Shown: positions 17,823-26,871 of the stretch, piece by piece
Layout: each line of letters begins with the position of its first letter
Numbering within the stretch: the first letter of the stretch is position 1
Assembly: GCF_017745215.1 (NCBI RefSeq)
Contig: NZ_JAGHZV010000006.1
Location: 62,001-126,000 of the forward strand
From: Sphingomonas sp.
Lineage (GTDB): Bacteria; Pseudomonadota; Alphaproteobacteria; Sphingomonadales; Sphingomonadaceae
DNA length: 64,000 nt
Direction of reading: 5' to 3'
The notes under the pieces: model-generated
The model's input: the letters and a program-made list of their open reading frames with translations, nothing else
Told to the model about the DNA's origin: nothing
The model's database searches: none
Made by a program: the position numbers and the translations under genes

Positions 17823-19253
17823 TTGAGCGCAACATCGGATACCGGCAGCAAGCCTGTCGTCACGCGCTTCGCCCCTTCGCCGACGGGGTATCTGCACATC
17901 GGCGGCGCGCGCACCGCGCTGTTCAACCTCCTCTATGCCCGCCACCACGGCGGCAAGTTCCTGCTGCGCATCGAGGATACCGATCGCGCACGCTCGACCC
18001 AGCCGGCGATCGACGCGATTCTCGACGGGATGCGCTGGCTCGGGCTCGATTGGGACGGCGACGAGGTCTATCAGTTCGCTCGCGCCGCACGGCATGCCGA
18101 AGTCGCGCATGAAATGGTCGCGAAGGGCGCCGCCTATCGCTGCTACCTGACCCAGGACGAGCTCGCGAGCATGCGCGCCGAGGCCGAGGCGGCGAAGAAG
18201 CCGCTGCGCATCCGCTCGCCCTGGCGCGACAAGACCCATAACGATCCCGATACGCCGCACGTCATCCGCCTCAAGGCGCCGACCGAAGGCGCGACGACGA
18301 TCCGCGACCAGGTCCAGGGCGAAGTCACCGTGCAGAACGCCGAGATCGACGATCTCGTGCTGCTCCGCTCGGACGGCACGCCGACCTATATGCTCGCGGT
18401 GGTGGTCGACGACAACGACATGGGCGTGACGCACGTCATCCGCGGCGACGACCATCTCAACAACGCCTTCCGCCAGCTCCCCATCTATCGCGCGATGGGC
18501 TGGGCCGAGCCCGAATACGCCCATATCCCGCTGATCCACGGCGCGGACGGCGCCAAGCTCTCGAAGCGCCACGGCGCGCTCGGCGTCGATGCCTATCGCG
18601 ACGAGCTGGGGCTGCTGCCCGAGGCGGTGTCCAACTATCTCCTCCGCCTCGGCTGGGGCCACGGCGACGACGAGATCATCAGCCGCGAGCAGGCGATCGA
18701 ATGGTTCGACCTCGCCGGTGTGGGCAAATCACCAAGCCGGTTCGATCTGAAGAAGCTCGAGAACCTCAACGGCCATTATATCCGCGAGTCGGACGATGCC
18801 CGTCTGGCCGATCTGGTCGCCGCGCGGCTGGGTTTCGAAACCAGCGACTCGCAGCGCGATCTTCTGCGCCGCAGCATGGCCGCACTGAAGCCGAGAGCCG
18901 CCAATCTCCTCGAATTGGCCGATGGTGCGATGTTCCTTTTTCGCACTCGCCCACTGGAATTGGACGACGGCGCACAAGCTCTGCTAGAGGGCGACGCGCG
19001 GGGGCTTCTGGCCCGACTTCACGCGGCGCTTGACGCCGCCGAAGCCTGGGATACGGAGGCGCTCGAAGCGGCGGTACGGGCCGTCGCGGACGATGCGGGG
19101 GTGAAGCTTGGTGCAGTCGCGCAACCGCTCCGGGCGGCGCTCACCGGACGCCGGACCTCGCCGGGGATTTTTGACGTCCTGGTTCTCCTGGGGCGCGAAG
19201 AAAGCCTCGGCCGCATCGCCGACCAAATTACCGCCCCAGTCGCAGGGGCCTGA
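17823..19253 (+). CDS. gltX: Glutamyl-tRNA synthetase
   Basis: 476 residues from a TTG at 17823, with GGGAG about ten bases upstream. This gives the usual short leader before [20 protein letters not shown]. Class I signature HIGH is YLHIGG, and the KMSKS loop is KLSKRHG. Charges tRNA-Glu, and possibly tRNA-Gln if the cell uses the amidotransferase route. The C-terminal anticodon-binding helical domain is complete. It diverges from comEC with the starts about 30 bases apart, and gltA follows after 16 bases. Confidence 0.95.
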   Translation: MSATSDTGSKPVVTRFAPSPTGYLHIGGARTALFNLLYARHHGGKFLLRIEDTDRARSTQPAIDAILDGMRWLGLDWDGDEVYQFARAARHAEVAHEMVAKGAAYRCYLTQDELASMRAEAEAAKKPLRIRSPWRDKTHNDPDTPHVIRLKAPTEGATTIRDQVQGEVTVQNAEIDDLVLLRSDGTPTYMLAVVVDDNDMGVTHVIRGDDHLNNAFRQLPIYRAMGWAEPEYAHIPLIHGADGAKLSKRHGALGVDAYRDELGLLPEAVSNYLLRLGWGHGDDEIISREQAIEWFDLAGVGKSPSRFDLKKLENLNGHYIRESDDARLADLVAARLGFETSDSQRDLLRRSMAALKPRAANLLELADGAMFLFRTRPLELDDGAQALLEGDARGLLARLHAALDAAEAWDTEALEAAVRAVADDAGVKLGAVAQPLRAALTGRRTSPGIFDVLVLLGREESLGRIADQITAPVAGA

Positions 19254-19269
19254 GACAAGGAACGACAGG

Positions 19270-20547
19270 ATGACCGACACGCCCAGCATCAAGATCGGGG
19301 ATCAGGATTATGCCATTCTCTCCGGCAGCGTTGGGCCAGACGTCATCGATATCCGAAAGCTCTACGGGCGAACGGGCCAGTTCACCTACGATCCCGGCTT
19401 CACCTCGACCGCGTCGTGCGAGTCGGGCCTGACCTATATCGACGGCGACGAGGGGGTCCTCCTCCACCGCGGCTATCCGATCGGCCAGCTCGCCGAGGAA
19501 TCGAGCTTCATGGAGGTCAGCTACCTCCTCTTGAACGGCGAGCTGCCGTCGAAGGACGAACTCGACAAGTTCGTCTGGACGATCACGCGCCACACGATGC
19601 TGCACGAGCAGCTCGCGACCTTCTACCGCGGCTTCCGCCGCGACGCGCACCCGATGGCGGTGATGTGCGGCGTGGTCGGCGCGCTCTCGGCCTTCTACCA
19701 TGATTCGACCGACATCACCGATCCGTACCAGCGGATGGTCGCGAGCCACCGGCTCATCGCCAAGATGCCGACGATCGCGGCGATGGCGTACAAGTACAGC
19801 GTCGGCCAGCCGTTCCTCTATCCGAAGAACGAGCTCAGCTACACGGGCAACTTCCTGCGCATGACCTTCGGCGTGCCCGCCGAGGAGTACATCGTGAACC
19901 CGGTGGTGGAGAAGGCGCTCGACCGCATCTTCATCCTCCATGCCGACCATGAGCAGAACGCCTCGACCTCGACCGTGCGGCTCGCCGGCTCGTCGGGCGC
20001 GAACCCCTTCGCGTGCATCGCGGCGGGCATCGCCTGCCTCTGGGGCCCGGCACACGGCGGCGCGAACGAGGCCGCGCTCAACATGCTTCGCGAGATCGGC
20101 CGCCCCGAGCGCATCCCCGAGTATATCGCGCGCGCCAAGGACAAGAACGATCCGTTCCGCCTGATGGGCTTCGGCCACCGCGTTTACAAGAACTACGATC
20201 CGCGCGCGACGGTGATGCAGAAGACGGTGCGCGAAGTGTTCGCCGCGCTGAAGGTCAGCGATCCGGTATTCGACGTGGCGCTCCAGCTCGAGGAAATGGC
20301 GCTCAAGGACGATTATTTCGTCGAGAAGAAGCTGTTCCCGAACGTCGACTTCTATTCGGGCGTGATCCTCTCTGCGATCGGCTTCCCGACCACGATGTTC
20401 ACCGCGCTGTTCGCGCTCGCGCGCACCGTCGGCTGGGTGGCGCAGTGGAACGAGATGATCTCGGACCCCGACCAGAAGATCGGCCGCCCGCGCCAGCTCT
20501 ACACCGGCCCGACCCAGCGCGATTACGTGGCGATCGACCAGCGCTGA
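19270..20547 (+). CDS. gltA: Citrate synthase (type II, hexameric form)
   Basis: 425 residues. Condenses oxaloacetate and acetyl-CoA, the entry step of the TCA cycle. Motifs: [49 protein letters not shown] (catalytic His), [30 protein letters not shown] (catalytic His and Arg) and [13 protein letters not shown] (catalytic Asp region). The N-terminal beta extension ([12 protein letters not shown]) marks the Gram-negative type that can be NADH-regulated. Probably cotranscribed with gltX. Confidence 0.97.
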   Translation: MTDTPSIKIGDQDYAILSGSVGPDVIDIRKLYGRTGQFTYDPGFTSTASCESGLTYIDGDEGVLLHRGYPIGQLAEESSFMEVSYLLLNGELPSKDELDKFVWTITRHTMLHEQLATFYRGFRRDAHPMAVMCGVVGALSAFYHDSTDITDPYQRMVASHRLIAKMPTIAAMAYKYSVGQPFLYPKNELSYTGNFLRMTFGVPAEEYIVNPVVEKALDRIFILHADHEQNASTSTVRLAGSSGANPFACIAAGIACLWGPAHGGANEAALNMLREIGRPERIPEYIARAKDKNDPFRLMGFGHRVYKNYDPRATVMQKTVREVFAALKVSDPVFDVALQLEEMALKDDYFVEKKLFPNVDFYSGVILSAIGFPTTMFTALFALARTVGWVAQWNEMISDPDQKIGRPRQLYTGPTQRDYVAIDQR

Positions 20548-20632
20548 GGAGTTGAAACCGCGCCCGGCAGGCGTTGAGCCGCCGGGCCGCGGGCGCTATT
20601 GAGGCTAGGTGCGACGCCTAGGGAGGGCAGCG

Positions 20633-20857
20633 ATGCGCCAGAAGATCCTCATCATCATCGGCATTCTCGGCTTCATCTTCGGCGTGCTGTTCGCGCTCCA
20701 GGGGCTGGGCGTGCTGCCCTATCCCAAGACGAGCTTCATGGTGAACAATCGCGACTGGGTGCTCCGCGGCGCGATCATCGCCGGGCTGAGCGCGATCCTC
20801 GTCGCGGGGGTGCGGCTGGTCCCCGACAAGCGCCGCAAGGGCGACGGCGAAGGCTGA
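20633..20857 (+). CDS. Small two-helix inner-membrane protein
   Basis: 74 residues from an ATG with GGGAGGG seven bases upstream, the best ribosome site in the area. Two hydrophobic segments: IIIGILGFIFGVLFALQGLG and AIIAGLSAILVAGVRLV, joined by YPKTSFMVNNRDWVLRG, with a charged tail. The pattern resembles small sphingomonad membrane proteins without assigned function. It follows gltA by 85 bases, where a GCCCGGC/GCCGGGC hairpin may attenuate read-through. Confidence 0.75.
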   Translation: MRQKILIIIGILGFIFGVLFALQGLGVLPYPKTSFMVNNRDWVLRGAIIAGLSAILVAGVRLVPDKRRKGDGEG

Positions 20858-20890
20858 GCTCGTCAGGCGGGCCTTGCCCAGCCTTCAGCT

Positions 20891-20970
20891 GTCATCCCGG
20901 CGAAAGCCGGGACCCAGGGCAGCAAAGAACGTCGCTCGTGGCCCTGGGTCCCGGCCTTCGCCGGGATGAC
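20891..20970. repeat. Long-form intergenic palindrome, reverse orientation
   Basis: Two 30-base arms that match at 29 of 30 positions around a 20-base loop. The arms begin GTCATCCCGGCGAAAGCC and end with the complement. The loop read on the minus strand is CACGAGCGACGTTCTTTGCT, related to the GCGATGTCCT loop core of other copies, so this copy is inverted relative to those at 29.9, 43.1 and 53.3 kb. Confidence 0.88.
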
Positions 20971-21052
20971 GGTTCAGAGGAACGGCATCCTCCTCGCAAT
21001 CTCTCCAAACGGCGCAGATGAGGACACGCCCGAGTTCCTAAGTGGCCGACGA

Positions 21053-21661
21053 TCAAGGGCGCGGCGTCGGCGCCATCCGCTTCACCTTGCGCGCCGGCGA
21101 GTCCGGCAGTTCCTTCGCGTCCACCCGCCCGTCGCTGTTGCTGTCCAGAGCCTGGAAACGCTGCATCGCCGCGCGCTCGAACTCGTCGCGCGAGACGCCG
21201 CGGTCGAGGTTCAGGTCGGCGGCGATCACCGGCTCGGGAAGCTGGAAATAATTGAAGCGCGCCGCGCCCGCGATGCCGCGATAGCGCATCGGCCCCGGCG
21301 GGCCATCGGCCATGCTGTCGGGGCCGTCCACCGTCGGATCGAGTGCGCGGCGCATCGGACCGGCCGGTCCGCCGCCCCCGGTCTCGACGTGCAATATCAT
21401 CTCGTAATGGCGCAGTTCCTCGGGGCCGATCTCGCCGTTGCCGTCGCGGTCGAGCGTCGCGAAGAACCGGTCGGCATCGGCGATCATCTCGGCCTGCGAG
21501 AGCCGCCCGTCGTGGTTGCCATCGGCCTCGGCGAACCATTTGAGATCGGGCGGGGACGCCTTGTCGCCGTGGAAGACCTCGCCCATCGGGCTGACGAACA
21601 CCAGATCCTCCTCCGCGGCGGGCGAAGCAAGCAGCAGCAGCGCGGCGAAAGGGACGGGCAT
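21053..21661 (-). CDS. Exported EF-hand calcium-binding protein
   Basis: 202 residues. A short hydrophobic start (VPFAALLLLASPA) suggests export. Four EF-hand loops are visible: DGNHDGRLSQAE, DRDGNGEIGPEE, DLNLDRGVSRDE and DSNSDGRVDAKE, arranged as two pairs separated by a Gly/Pro-rich linker. The third loop is the weakest (Arg in place of a usual Gly). Probably a periplasmic Ca2+ sensor or buffer. No enzymatic domain is fused. Confidence 0.85.
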   Translation of the reverse strand: MPVPFAALLLLASPAAEEDLVFVSPMGEVFHGDKASPPDLKWFAEADGNHDGRLSQAEMIADADRFFATLDRDGNGEIGPEELRHYEMILHVETGGGGPAGPMRRALDPTVDGPDSMADGPPGPMRYRGIAGAARFNYFQLPEPVIAADLNLDRGVSRDEFERAAMQRFQALDSNSDGRVDAKELPDSPARKVKRMAPTPRP

Positions 21662-21837
21662 CGGCGGAGCACTCCAGTAGGAAGTTGCGCCCTAGTCTCG
21701 CCAGATTGCGGCGGAATTTCGCTGCGTAACGATCCTGTACGGCAGCTTACGATGTGATTCAGCATCGCGAATGCCTGCGCGACCTAGCCTTCTCCTCACC
21801 GGGGAATCGTCCCGGCCACGACAGAGGAGAGAAACCC

Positions 21838-22062
21838 ATGAAGCTGACCCGCATGGCCGCCGCTGCCGGCCTCGCGCTTGCCGCGCTCACCGCTTCGACC
21901 GCCGCCAGCGCGCAGCCCGCGCCGCAGCATGGCCGCGGCTACGACCGCCACGATCGCCATGACCGCCACGGCTGGAACAGCCGCGACAGCCGCCGGCATC
22001 ATCATGTGAAATGCCGCGTGGTCTATCGCCATCACCATCGCGTCAAAGTCTGCCACCGCTGA
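21838..22062 (+). CDS. Small exported His/Arg-rich peptide
   Basis: 74 residues with a standard signal peptide (LALAALTASTAASAQ) and a mature part of only about 45 residues rich in His, Arg, Asp and Tyr: GRGYDRHDRHDRHGWNSRDS, then HHHVKCRVVYRHHHRVKVCH. Two cysteines may form a disulfide. Metal binding (Ni, Cu or Zn) is a reasonable guess from composition only. Preceded by AGAGGAGAG and followed by a hairpin terminator, so it is its own transcription unit. Confidence 0.78.
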   Translation: MKLTRMAAAAGLALAALTASTAASAQPAPQHGRGYDRHDRHDRHGWNSRDSRRHHHVKCRVVYRHHHRVKVCHR

Positions 22063-22070
22063 AGCGAAGG

Positions 22071-22094
22071 GCGCCCGTTCGTCGGAACGGGCGC
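22071..22094 (+). terminator. Hairpin terminator after the His-rich peptide gene
   Basis: GCGCCCGTTC and GAACGGGCGC form a perfect ten-base stem around GTCG, eight bases after the stop codon. No long U-tract follows. Its position directly behind a short monocistronic gene supports a terminator role. Confidence 0.6.
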
Positions 22095-22124
22095 TCCCGC
22101 ATTCGTTCGGATCGAACCATCAGC

Positions 22125-22152
22125 CGTCATCCCGGCTTTCGCCGGGATGACG
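22125..22152. repeat. Short-form intergenic palindrome
   Basis: CGTCATCCCGGC and GCCGGGATGACG form a perfect 12-base stem with a TTTC loop. This is the outer part of the long elements without the inner GACCCAGGG arms. It lies between the His-rich peptide gene and the convergent pseudo-kinase gene and could also act as a bidirectional terminator. Confidence 0.88.
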
Positions 22153-22169
22153 AGGAAAACCGGGGGTGC

Positions 22170-23591
22170 TCAAACCCCGAAGGCGCTGCCTCGCATCGGG
22201 TCGCGGTACGGCAGCAGGAACACGAAGCGCGCGCCCATGCCCGGCGCGCTGTCCACCGTGATGTCGCCGCCCATCGCGCGCGCGAGCCGGCGGGCGATGT
22301 AGAGCCCCAGCCCGCTCCCGCCGGGCTCGCTCGGATCGACGCGTCCGAACTTCTCGAAGATCCGCTCCTGGTCCTCGATCGCGATGCCCTTGCCCTGGTC
22401 GGCGACGATCACGCAGCCCATGTCGCCGTCGCGCTCGAGCCGGATCCACACCTGGCCGCCGCCCGGCGAATAGCGCACCGCATTGCCGATCAGGTTGACC
22501 AGCACCTGGAGACAGCGGCGGAACTCGCCGGTGACGGGCAGCGTCTCGTTCGCCGCGGGCTTGTCGATGCGCACCTGCGCCTGCGCCGCGCGCACCGCGA
22601 GCAGCCCGGCCGCGCGCCGCGCGACATCGGCGAGGTCGATCTCCTCCGCTGTCGTCGAGAAATCCTCGCGCTCGATCGCCTGGAGGTCGACGAGGTCGTC
22701 GACCAGCCCGAGCAGATGGCGCCCGGCGTTGGCGATGTCGCTCGCATATTCGGCATAGTCGGTGCGGATCGGCCCTTCGGTCTGGGCGCTGATCGAGTCC
22801 GCGTTGGCGATGATCTTGCCGAGCGGGCCCCGCAGCGCGCGGTCGAGCCGCTGGCTGAAGCTGTCGGGGAACCCGCCGAACTCGATCGTCGTATCATTGG
22901 ACTCGAGCACGTCGTGCTTGGGCGCCGGTGCCGCGTCGAGCATGTGTGCCGCGCCGACGAAGCCCGCGAAGCGCCCGCCCGGATCGGTGCGTGGGCTCGC
23001 GTCCAGCCGCACCGAGCGTCCGGTGCCGCGCAGTTCGGCCTTCTGCCCGTCGAACCGGGCCTGCGCCGCCACCGCGCTCAGGATCGGCAAATTGCCGCTC
23101 TCGTCCTCGCTCAGCGCGAACAGCCGGGTCAGCGGCTGGCCGAGCATCGCCGAACTGTCGAAGCCGTAGCGCGCGCCGGCCTCGATCGAGAGGAAGGTGA
23201 TGCGCAGCGAAGCGTCGGTCTCCCAGAGGAAGTCCGCCGCCGATCGGAAGAAGTCGCCGTCGCGCTCGGGCTCGGCCGCCGCCGCGCGCCAGCCCGGCCG
23301 CACGCGCCAGCCGCTCACTTCGAGCCGCACGCCGCCGTCCTGGGGTTCGGCGCGGACCCAGAGCTCGAGGTCCTCCTCGCCGTCCGCCGCGATCACGTTA
23401 CGCGAGATGCCGATCCCCAGCCGGTGCGCGAGCCGCGCGAGGGTCGCGATCTGCGGCACCGCGAGCGGCCCGCCATTGGTGCCCCCGGCCCGCGCGTTGA
23501 GCTCGGCGAGGCGCGGCTCGGCGTCGAGCAGCCGGCCGTCCGAATCGATGAAGCCGTGCGCGATCGGCATCGCGGGATCGATCGCGTTCAC
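22170..23591 (-). CDS. PAS-domain sensor kinase homologue lacking the phosphoacceptor histidine
   Basis: 473 residues from a GTG at 23591 that overlaps the stop of the DUF2336 gene (GTGA). A PAS-like domain (about 115-220, AADFLWETDASLRITFLS) is followed by a dimerisation helix pair (about 245-308) and a complete HATPase domain: NLIGNAVRYS, ADQGKGIAIED, FEKFGRVD, GGSGLGLYIARRLA. In the H-box, where kinases have SHELRTPL, this protein has DRALRGPL: Arg251 replaces the histidine, while the P-L and following helix are kept. ATP binding looks intact but autophosphorylation at the normal site is not possible. Cytoplasmic, with no membrane segment. Confidence 0.85.
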   Translation of the reverse strand: MNAIDPAMPIAHGFIDSDGRLLDAEPRLAELNARAGGTNGGPLAVPQIATLARLAHRLGIGISRNVIAADGEEDLELWVRAEPQDGGVRLEVSGWRVRPGWRAAAAEPERDGDFFRSAADFLWETDASLRITFLSIEAGARYGFDSSAMLGQPLTRLFALSEDESGNLPILSAVAAQARFDGQKAELRGTGRSVRLDASPRTDPGGRFAGFVGAAHMLDAAPAPKHDVLESNDTTIEFGGFPDSFSQRLDRALRGPLGKIIANADSISAQTEGPIRTDYAEYASDIANAGRHLLGLVDDLVDLQAIEREDFSTTAEEIDLADVARRAAGLLAVRAAQAQVRIDKPAANETLPVTGEFRRCLQVLVNLIGNAVRYSPGGGQVWIRLERDGDMGCVIVADQGKGIAIEDQERIFEKFGRVDPSEPGGSGLGLYIARRLARAMGGDITVDSAPGMGARFVFLLPYRDPMRGSAFGV

Positions 23592-24703
23592 GACGCGCCT
23601 CCCCGGCCGAGCGCGATCACCGCCGCGCGATAATCGGGATGGAGCTTCATCGGTGCCAGCGCCGTCCGCGCCTCGCCCGGCGCGATCGAAGCGATGGCGT
23701 CGAGCGCGTCGGCGAAGCTCTCGAGGTCGCGCCGCGGGTCGGCTTCGCACAGCGCATAGCCGATCTTGGCGATGGTATCGCGGCTGAGCTCGAGCGCGCG
23801 GCACGCCAGCCACAGCCGGTCGGCCTCGGGATCGAGCACGATGTCGCGAGCGAGCGCATGGCTGACGCCCATCGCATGCGCGAGCAGCGCGGTGAACACC
23901 ACGATGCGGCGGTCCCCCAGCGATTCGACGAGCAGCCCGGGAAGCTCGCCGGGCTGGGCGTCGATCGCGGCGGCGAAGCGCATCGCCGCGGCCTCGAGCC
24001 GGTCTCCCTCGTCATAGGCGGTGAGGCTGCGCTGGGCGGCGTCGGAAAGCGCACGGTCGAGCGCGTCGACGGCGTCCTCGGCTTCGTCCGCCACGCGTTC
24101 CCGAAGCGCCGCAGCGACCCACCAGACGAGCCGGTGATGGAGCTCGGACGGCAGCTCGGTCTGTGCCAGCTGTCCCGATTCGGGACCTCCGCGGCGACGG
24201 CTTTCGACGAACAGGACCGCCATTGCGCTCGCCGCGACGACGCGATCGGGGTGCTGGACGAATCGGTTGATCAGGCTCGGCCGCTCGGGATCGTCGGGCG
24301 CGGACATCGGCAGGGCATTGCCGATCAGTTCCTGGCGCACGCGCGCGATCAGCTCGGCCATCAGCTCGGGATCGCGCAGCAGACCCGAGCCCGCGAGTCG
24401 CGCCATCACGCTCGCGTCGCCCTGCGCCAGCGCGGTCGCCAGCCCGCCCTCGCCGCGCGCGCCTAGCAGGCGGGCGCCATGCTCGCGCACCTCGGCCTCC
24501 ACCGTCTCGACCAGCCCGCGCAGCAGGACGCCCAGCGCCGAGCGGGTGCGCTCGTCGAGCCGCCGGTCCTCGGGGAGGAAGAAGTCGTCGACCGCGACCT
24601 TAAGCGCTGCGTGCGCGCGCGAATCAGCCGCCGCCGCTCGGGCAAGCAGCCTCTTGGCGCCGATGGTGGCACCATCGCGCATGTCGACGGGATTGTCCGA
24701 CAT
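23588..24703 (-). CDS. DUF2336 protein
   Basis: 371 residues, all-helical, with regularly spaced helices resembling HEAT-like repeats: LLARAAAADSRAHAALKVAV, LPEDRRLDERTRSALGVLL, VQHPDRVVAASAMAVLF, LPGLLVESLGDRRIVVFTALLAHAMG and LEADPRRDLESFADAL-type stretches. The pattern matches DUF2336, an alphaproteobacterial family without an established biochemical role. No signal peptide. Middle gene of a reverse three-gene unit; its stop overlaps the kinase start, so the two are made together. It may be a protein-interaction partner of the pseudo-kinase (inference). Confidence 0.75.
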   Translation of the reverse strand: MSDNPVDMRDGATIGAKRLLARAAAADSRAHAALKVAVDDFFLPEDRRLDERTRSALGVLLRGLVETVEAEVREHGARLLGARGEGGLATALAQGDASVMARLAGSGLLRDPELMAELIARVRQELIGNALPMSAPDDPERPSLINRFVQHPDRVVAASAMAVLFVESRRRGGPESGQLAQTELPSELHHRLVWWVAAALRERVADEAEDAVDALDRALSDAAQRSLTAYDEGDRLEAAAMRFAAAIDAQPGELPGLLVESLGDRRIVVFTALLAHAMGVSHALARDIVLDPEADRLWLACRALELSRDTIAKIGYALCEADPRRDLESFADALDAIASIAPGEARTALAPMKLHPDYRAAVIALGRGGAS

Positions 24704-24738
24704 GGACCTCGACTAAAGGAAATGTCCTTAAGACGAGA

Positions 24739-25914
24739 CTAAGCTTTTTCGCGGCTCGCCTCAACCGCCGCGGCGTTCGTTGCGAACGCGTACAGGGCGG
24801 AAATCGCGAGGCCGATAACTGCCTGTCCGGCAAGCGCAAAGGGTGCAAGAACCAGCAGATGCGCCGCCCCGCTCGCCCACCAGCGGCGATGCGGCACCGG
24901 CGAGCGCTCGGCGACGACCTGGCAGGCGACCGCGGCGAGCGCGAGCACCAGCGGCGTCGCGCTGCCGGTGCGCAGCTCCTCGCTCACCCCGGTGCTGAGC
25001 GCCGCCGCGCCGAACAGCGCCGTGACGATCGCCTCGAGCAGGTGCGCGCGCTTGGTCTCGCCCATCACCGCAGCCATCGCCGCGCCGACGCCGAACAGCG
25101 CGACCGAGAGGAGCGTGACGGTGAGCCCCGTCCCTTCCCAGCCCCAGGCGATCAGCCCGAGCGCAACGAGCGCGAAGACGCCCCCGCCGAGCACGATCGC
25201 GCTCGATGGCACGCCGCGGCGCGTCAGCTCGGGCAGCGCGCGCCGAGCGAGCGGCGTGAAGATCCAGCGGTCGGCCCAGTTCGGCCGCCGCTCGGTGAGC
25301 GCCGCCAGCACCGTCGCGCCGCGCTCGGCCAATGTCGCGGCATCGAGCACGACGAGGTGGCCGCTGCGCTCCCACGCCTGGCTCAGCATCACATGCGCGG
25401 CGTGCGCCTGCACCGCGACGCGGAGCAGCGCCGACTGGAAGTCATAGTCCGCCGGCATATGCGCGATCTCGACGAGGTGCTCGCCGGTCACGCGCGCGAC
25501 GCCGGCCCAGCAGACCTGCTTGTCGAGCCGCTCGATCGCCGAGGATGACGCGGCATCTGCGGTGACGAGCAGCGCCTCGCCGCCTTCGGCCGCCATCCGC
25601 GCGATCACCGGCTCGCTGGTGACGAGCCCCTCGGCGAGGACGATGACATGCGCCTGCGCCGGGATCAGCTCGGCGGCTTCCTCGGCGGACTGGACGATCT
25701 CGACGTGCAGCCCCGGCCGCATCGCCCGCTGGACCGAGGTCATCAGCAGCGGCGTCATCTTGGCCACCGCGACGAGCACGCGGTCGGCGCCGGCCGCGTG
25801 GAGCAGCCGCACCTGATATTCGAGCAGGGTCATGCCGCCGAAGGGCAGCGTGGCGGCGAGCGTTCCGGGGCGGTCGGTGGCGTCTTCGACGGCGAAAATC
25901 AGGCCTGCAAGCAT
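24739..25914 (-). CDS. Nucleotidyltransferase-like domain fused to a polytopic membrane domain
   Basis: 391 residues. The N-terminal half (about 1-220) has the layout of a sugar-nucleotide transferase fold: LIFAVEDATDRPGTLAATLPFGGMTLLEYQ (in parts), LLHAAGADRVLVAV, AHVIVLAEGLVTSE. The GxGxRxG signature is absent, so it may not bind NTP. From about residue 238 to 388 there are six or so hydrophobic helices (SAIVLGGGVFALVALGLIAW, FGVGAAMAAVMG, HLLVLAPFALAGQAVIGLAI). The CDP-alcohol transferase motif is not found. Overall this resembles a degenerate phospholipid-synthesis fusion. It is 35 bases upstream of the DUF2336 gene. Confidence 0.72.
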   Translation of the reverse strand: MLAGLIFAVEDATDRPGTLAATLPFGGMTLLEYQVRLLHAAGADRVLVAVAKMTPLLMTSVQRAMRPGLHVEIVQSAEEAAELIPAQAHVIVLAEGLVTSEPVIARMAAEGGEALLVTADAASSSAIERLDKQVCWAGVARVTGEHLVEIAHMPADYDFQSALLRVAVQAHAAHVMLSQAWERSGHLVVLDAATLAERGATVLAALTERRPNWADRWIFTPLARRALPELTRRGVPSSAIVLGGGVFALVALGLIAWGWEGTGLTVTLLSVALFGVGAAMAAVMGETKRAHLLEAIVTALFGAAALSTGVSEELRTGSATPLVLALAAVACQVVAERSPVPHRRWWASGAAHLLVLAPFALAGQAVIGLAISALYAFATNAAAVEASREKA

Positions 25915-26021
25915 CGCGGCGGGTTAAAACGTCCGCAGCGATCGTGCAAATGTCCTGCGCGGGAAGAGTGGATTTCGGCCCGCTTCGGCTATGATCCGCC
26001 GCGAACCGCAGGGGATGAGGG

Positions 26022-26786
26022 ATGCTCGGAAGATTGTTCGGCCGCAAAAAGGAGAAGCCCGCCACCCGGCAGGCCGACTTCCCCTGGTCGAACCTGACCG
26101 AGGCCGGCGCCTGCAACCTCGCCTTCGGCGACCTGGTGAACCACGCCACCGGTTTCTACTTTATCGAAGGCCGCGGCCCGCATGCCGAATCGACCCTCGC
26201 CGCGCTCGGTGCGATCGCCGGCATGGCAGCCCGGGTCGCGCTGTTCGAGCGGATCGCTTCGGGCGAGCGCAGCCCCGAGGGGCTCAACACCGCCACCCTC
26301 GACGACGGCCGGCAGTTCACCTTCGGCGACCCGCTCAACCTGCTGCTCACCCAGGCCGATCCGTCGATCCACAGCCTCGGCCTCTGGCCGGTCGCCGCCG
26401 GCGCGACGCTCCAGGCGGGCGTCGCCGAGCACGAACTGCCCGACCTCGGCGAGCAGTTCGCCATCGTCACCCGCCGCCTCGGCACACCCGACGAAGGCTG
26501 GCCCGACACGCCCGAGGGCAACCGCCCCGCCGCCTCGACACACGACATCCTCGCTCGCGTCTGGCCGATCGCGAAGACGATCCTCACCCAAAGCTACCAC
26601 GACAAGCCCGGCCCGCTCGGCCCCGCGCCGCTGCGGCTCTGGCCGGCGATCACCACGATCGCGGTCTCGCCGATCCTCGGTCGTACCGCCGCGGTGCTCG
26701 ACCCGCGGATCGGTCTCGCGATCGTGATGCAGTCCGCGATCTATGCCTCGAAGCTCGATCCCGCCGCGCTCGAAACGGGCAGTTAG
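26022..26786 (+). CDS. Conserved hypothetical protein, cytoplasmic
   Basis: 254 residues starting MLGRLFGRKKEKPATRQADF, ATG preceded by GGGATGAGGG. No signal peptide and no long hydrophobic helix. Segments such as FPWSNLTEAGACNLAFGDLV, TTATLDDGRQFTFGDPLNLLL-like (TATLDDGRQFTFGDPLNLLL) and AKTILTQSYHDKPGPLGPAPL are well-ordered and coded with the local codon bias, so it is a real gene. I do not recognise a family. It diverges from the nucleotidyltransferase-like gene with about 107 bases between the starts. Confidence 0.75.
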   Translation: MLGRLFGRKKEKPATRQADFPWSNLTEAGACNLAFGDLVNHATGFYFIEGRGPHAESTLAALGAIAGMAARVALFERIASGERSPEGLNTATLDDGRQFTFGDPLNLLLTQADPSIHSLGLWPVAAGATLQAGVAEHELPDLGEQFAIVTRRLGTPDEGWPDTPEGNRPAASTHDILARVWPIAKTILTQSYHDKPGPLGPAPLRLWPAITTIAVSPILGRTAAVLDPRIGLAIVMQSAIYASKLDPAALETGS

Positions 26787-26871
26787 CACCAGAATCGTCC
26801 CGTCTCGTTCCGCTCGCGACTGATCCATGCTAATGTGCGCAGGTACGTCATTCGGAAGGAGGGGTCCGATC

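Noticed and set aside
17763..17823. Upstream starts for gltX
   Set aside because: They would add residues unlike any GltX leader; the TTG at 17823 has GGGAG at a suitable distance and gives the normal start.
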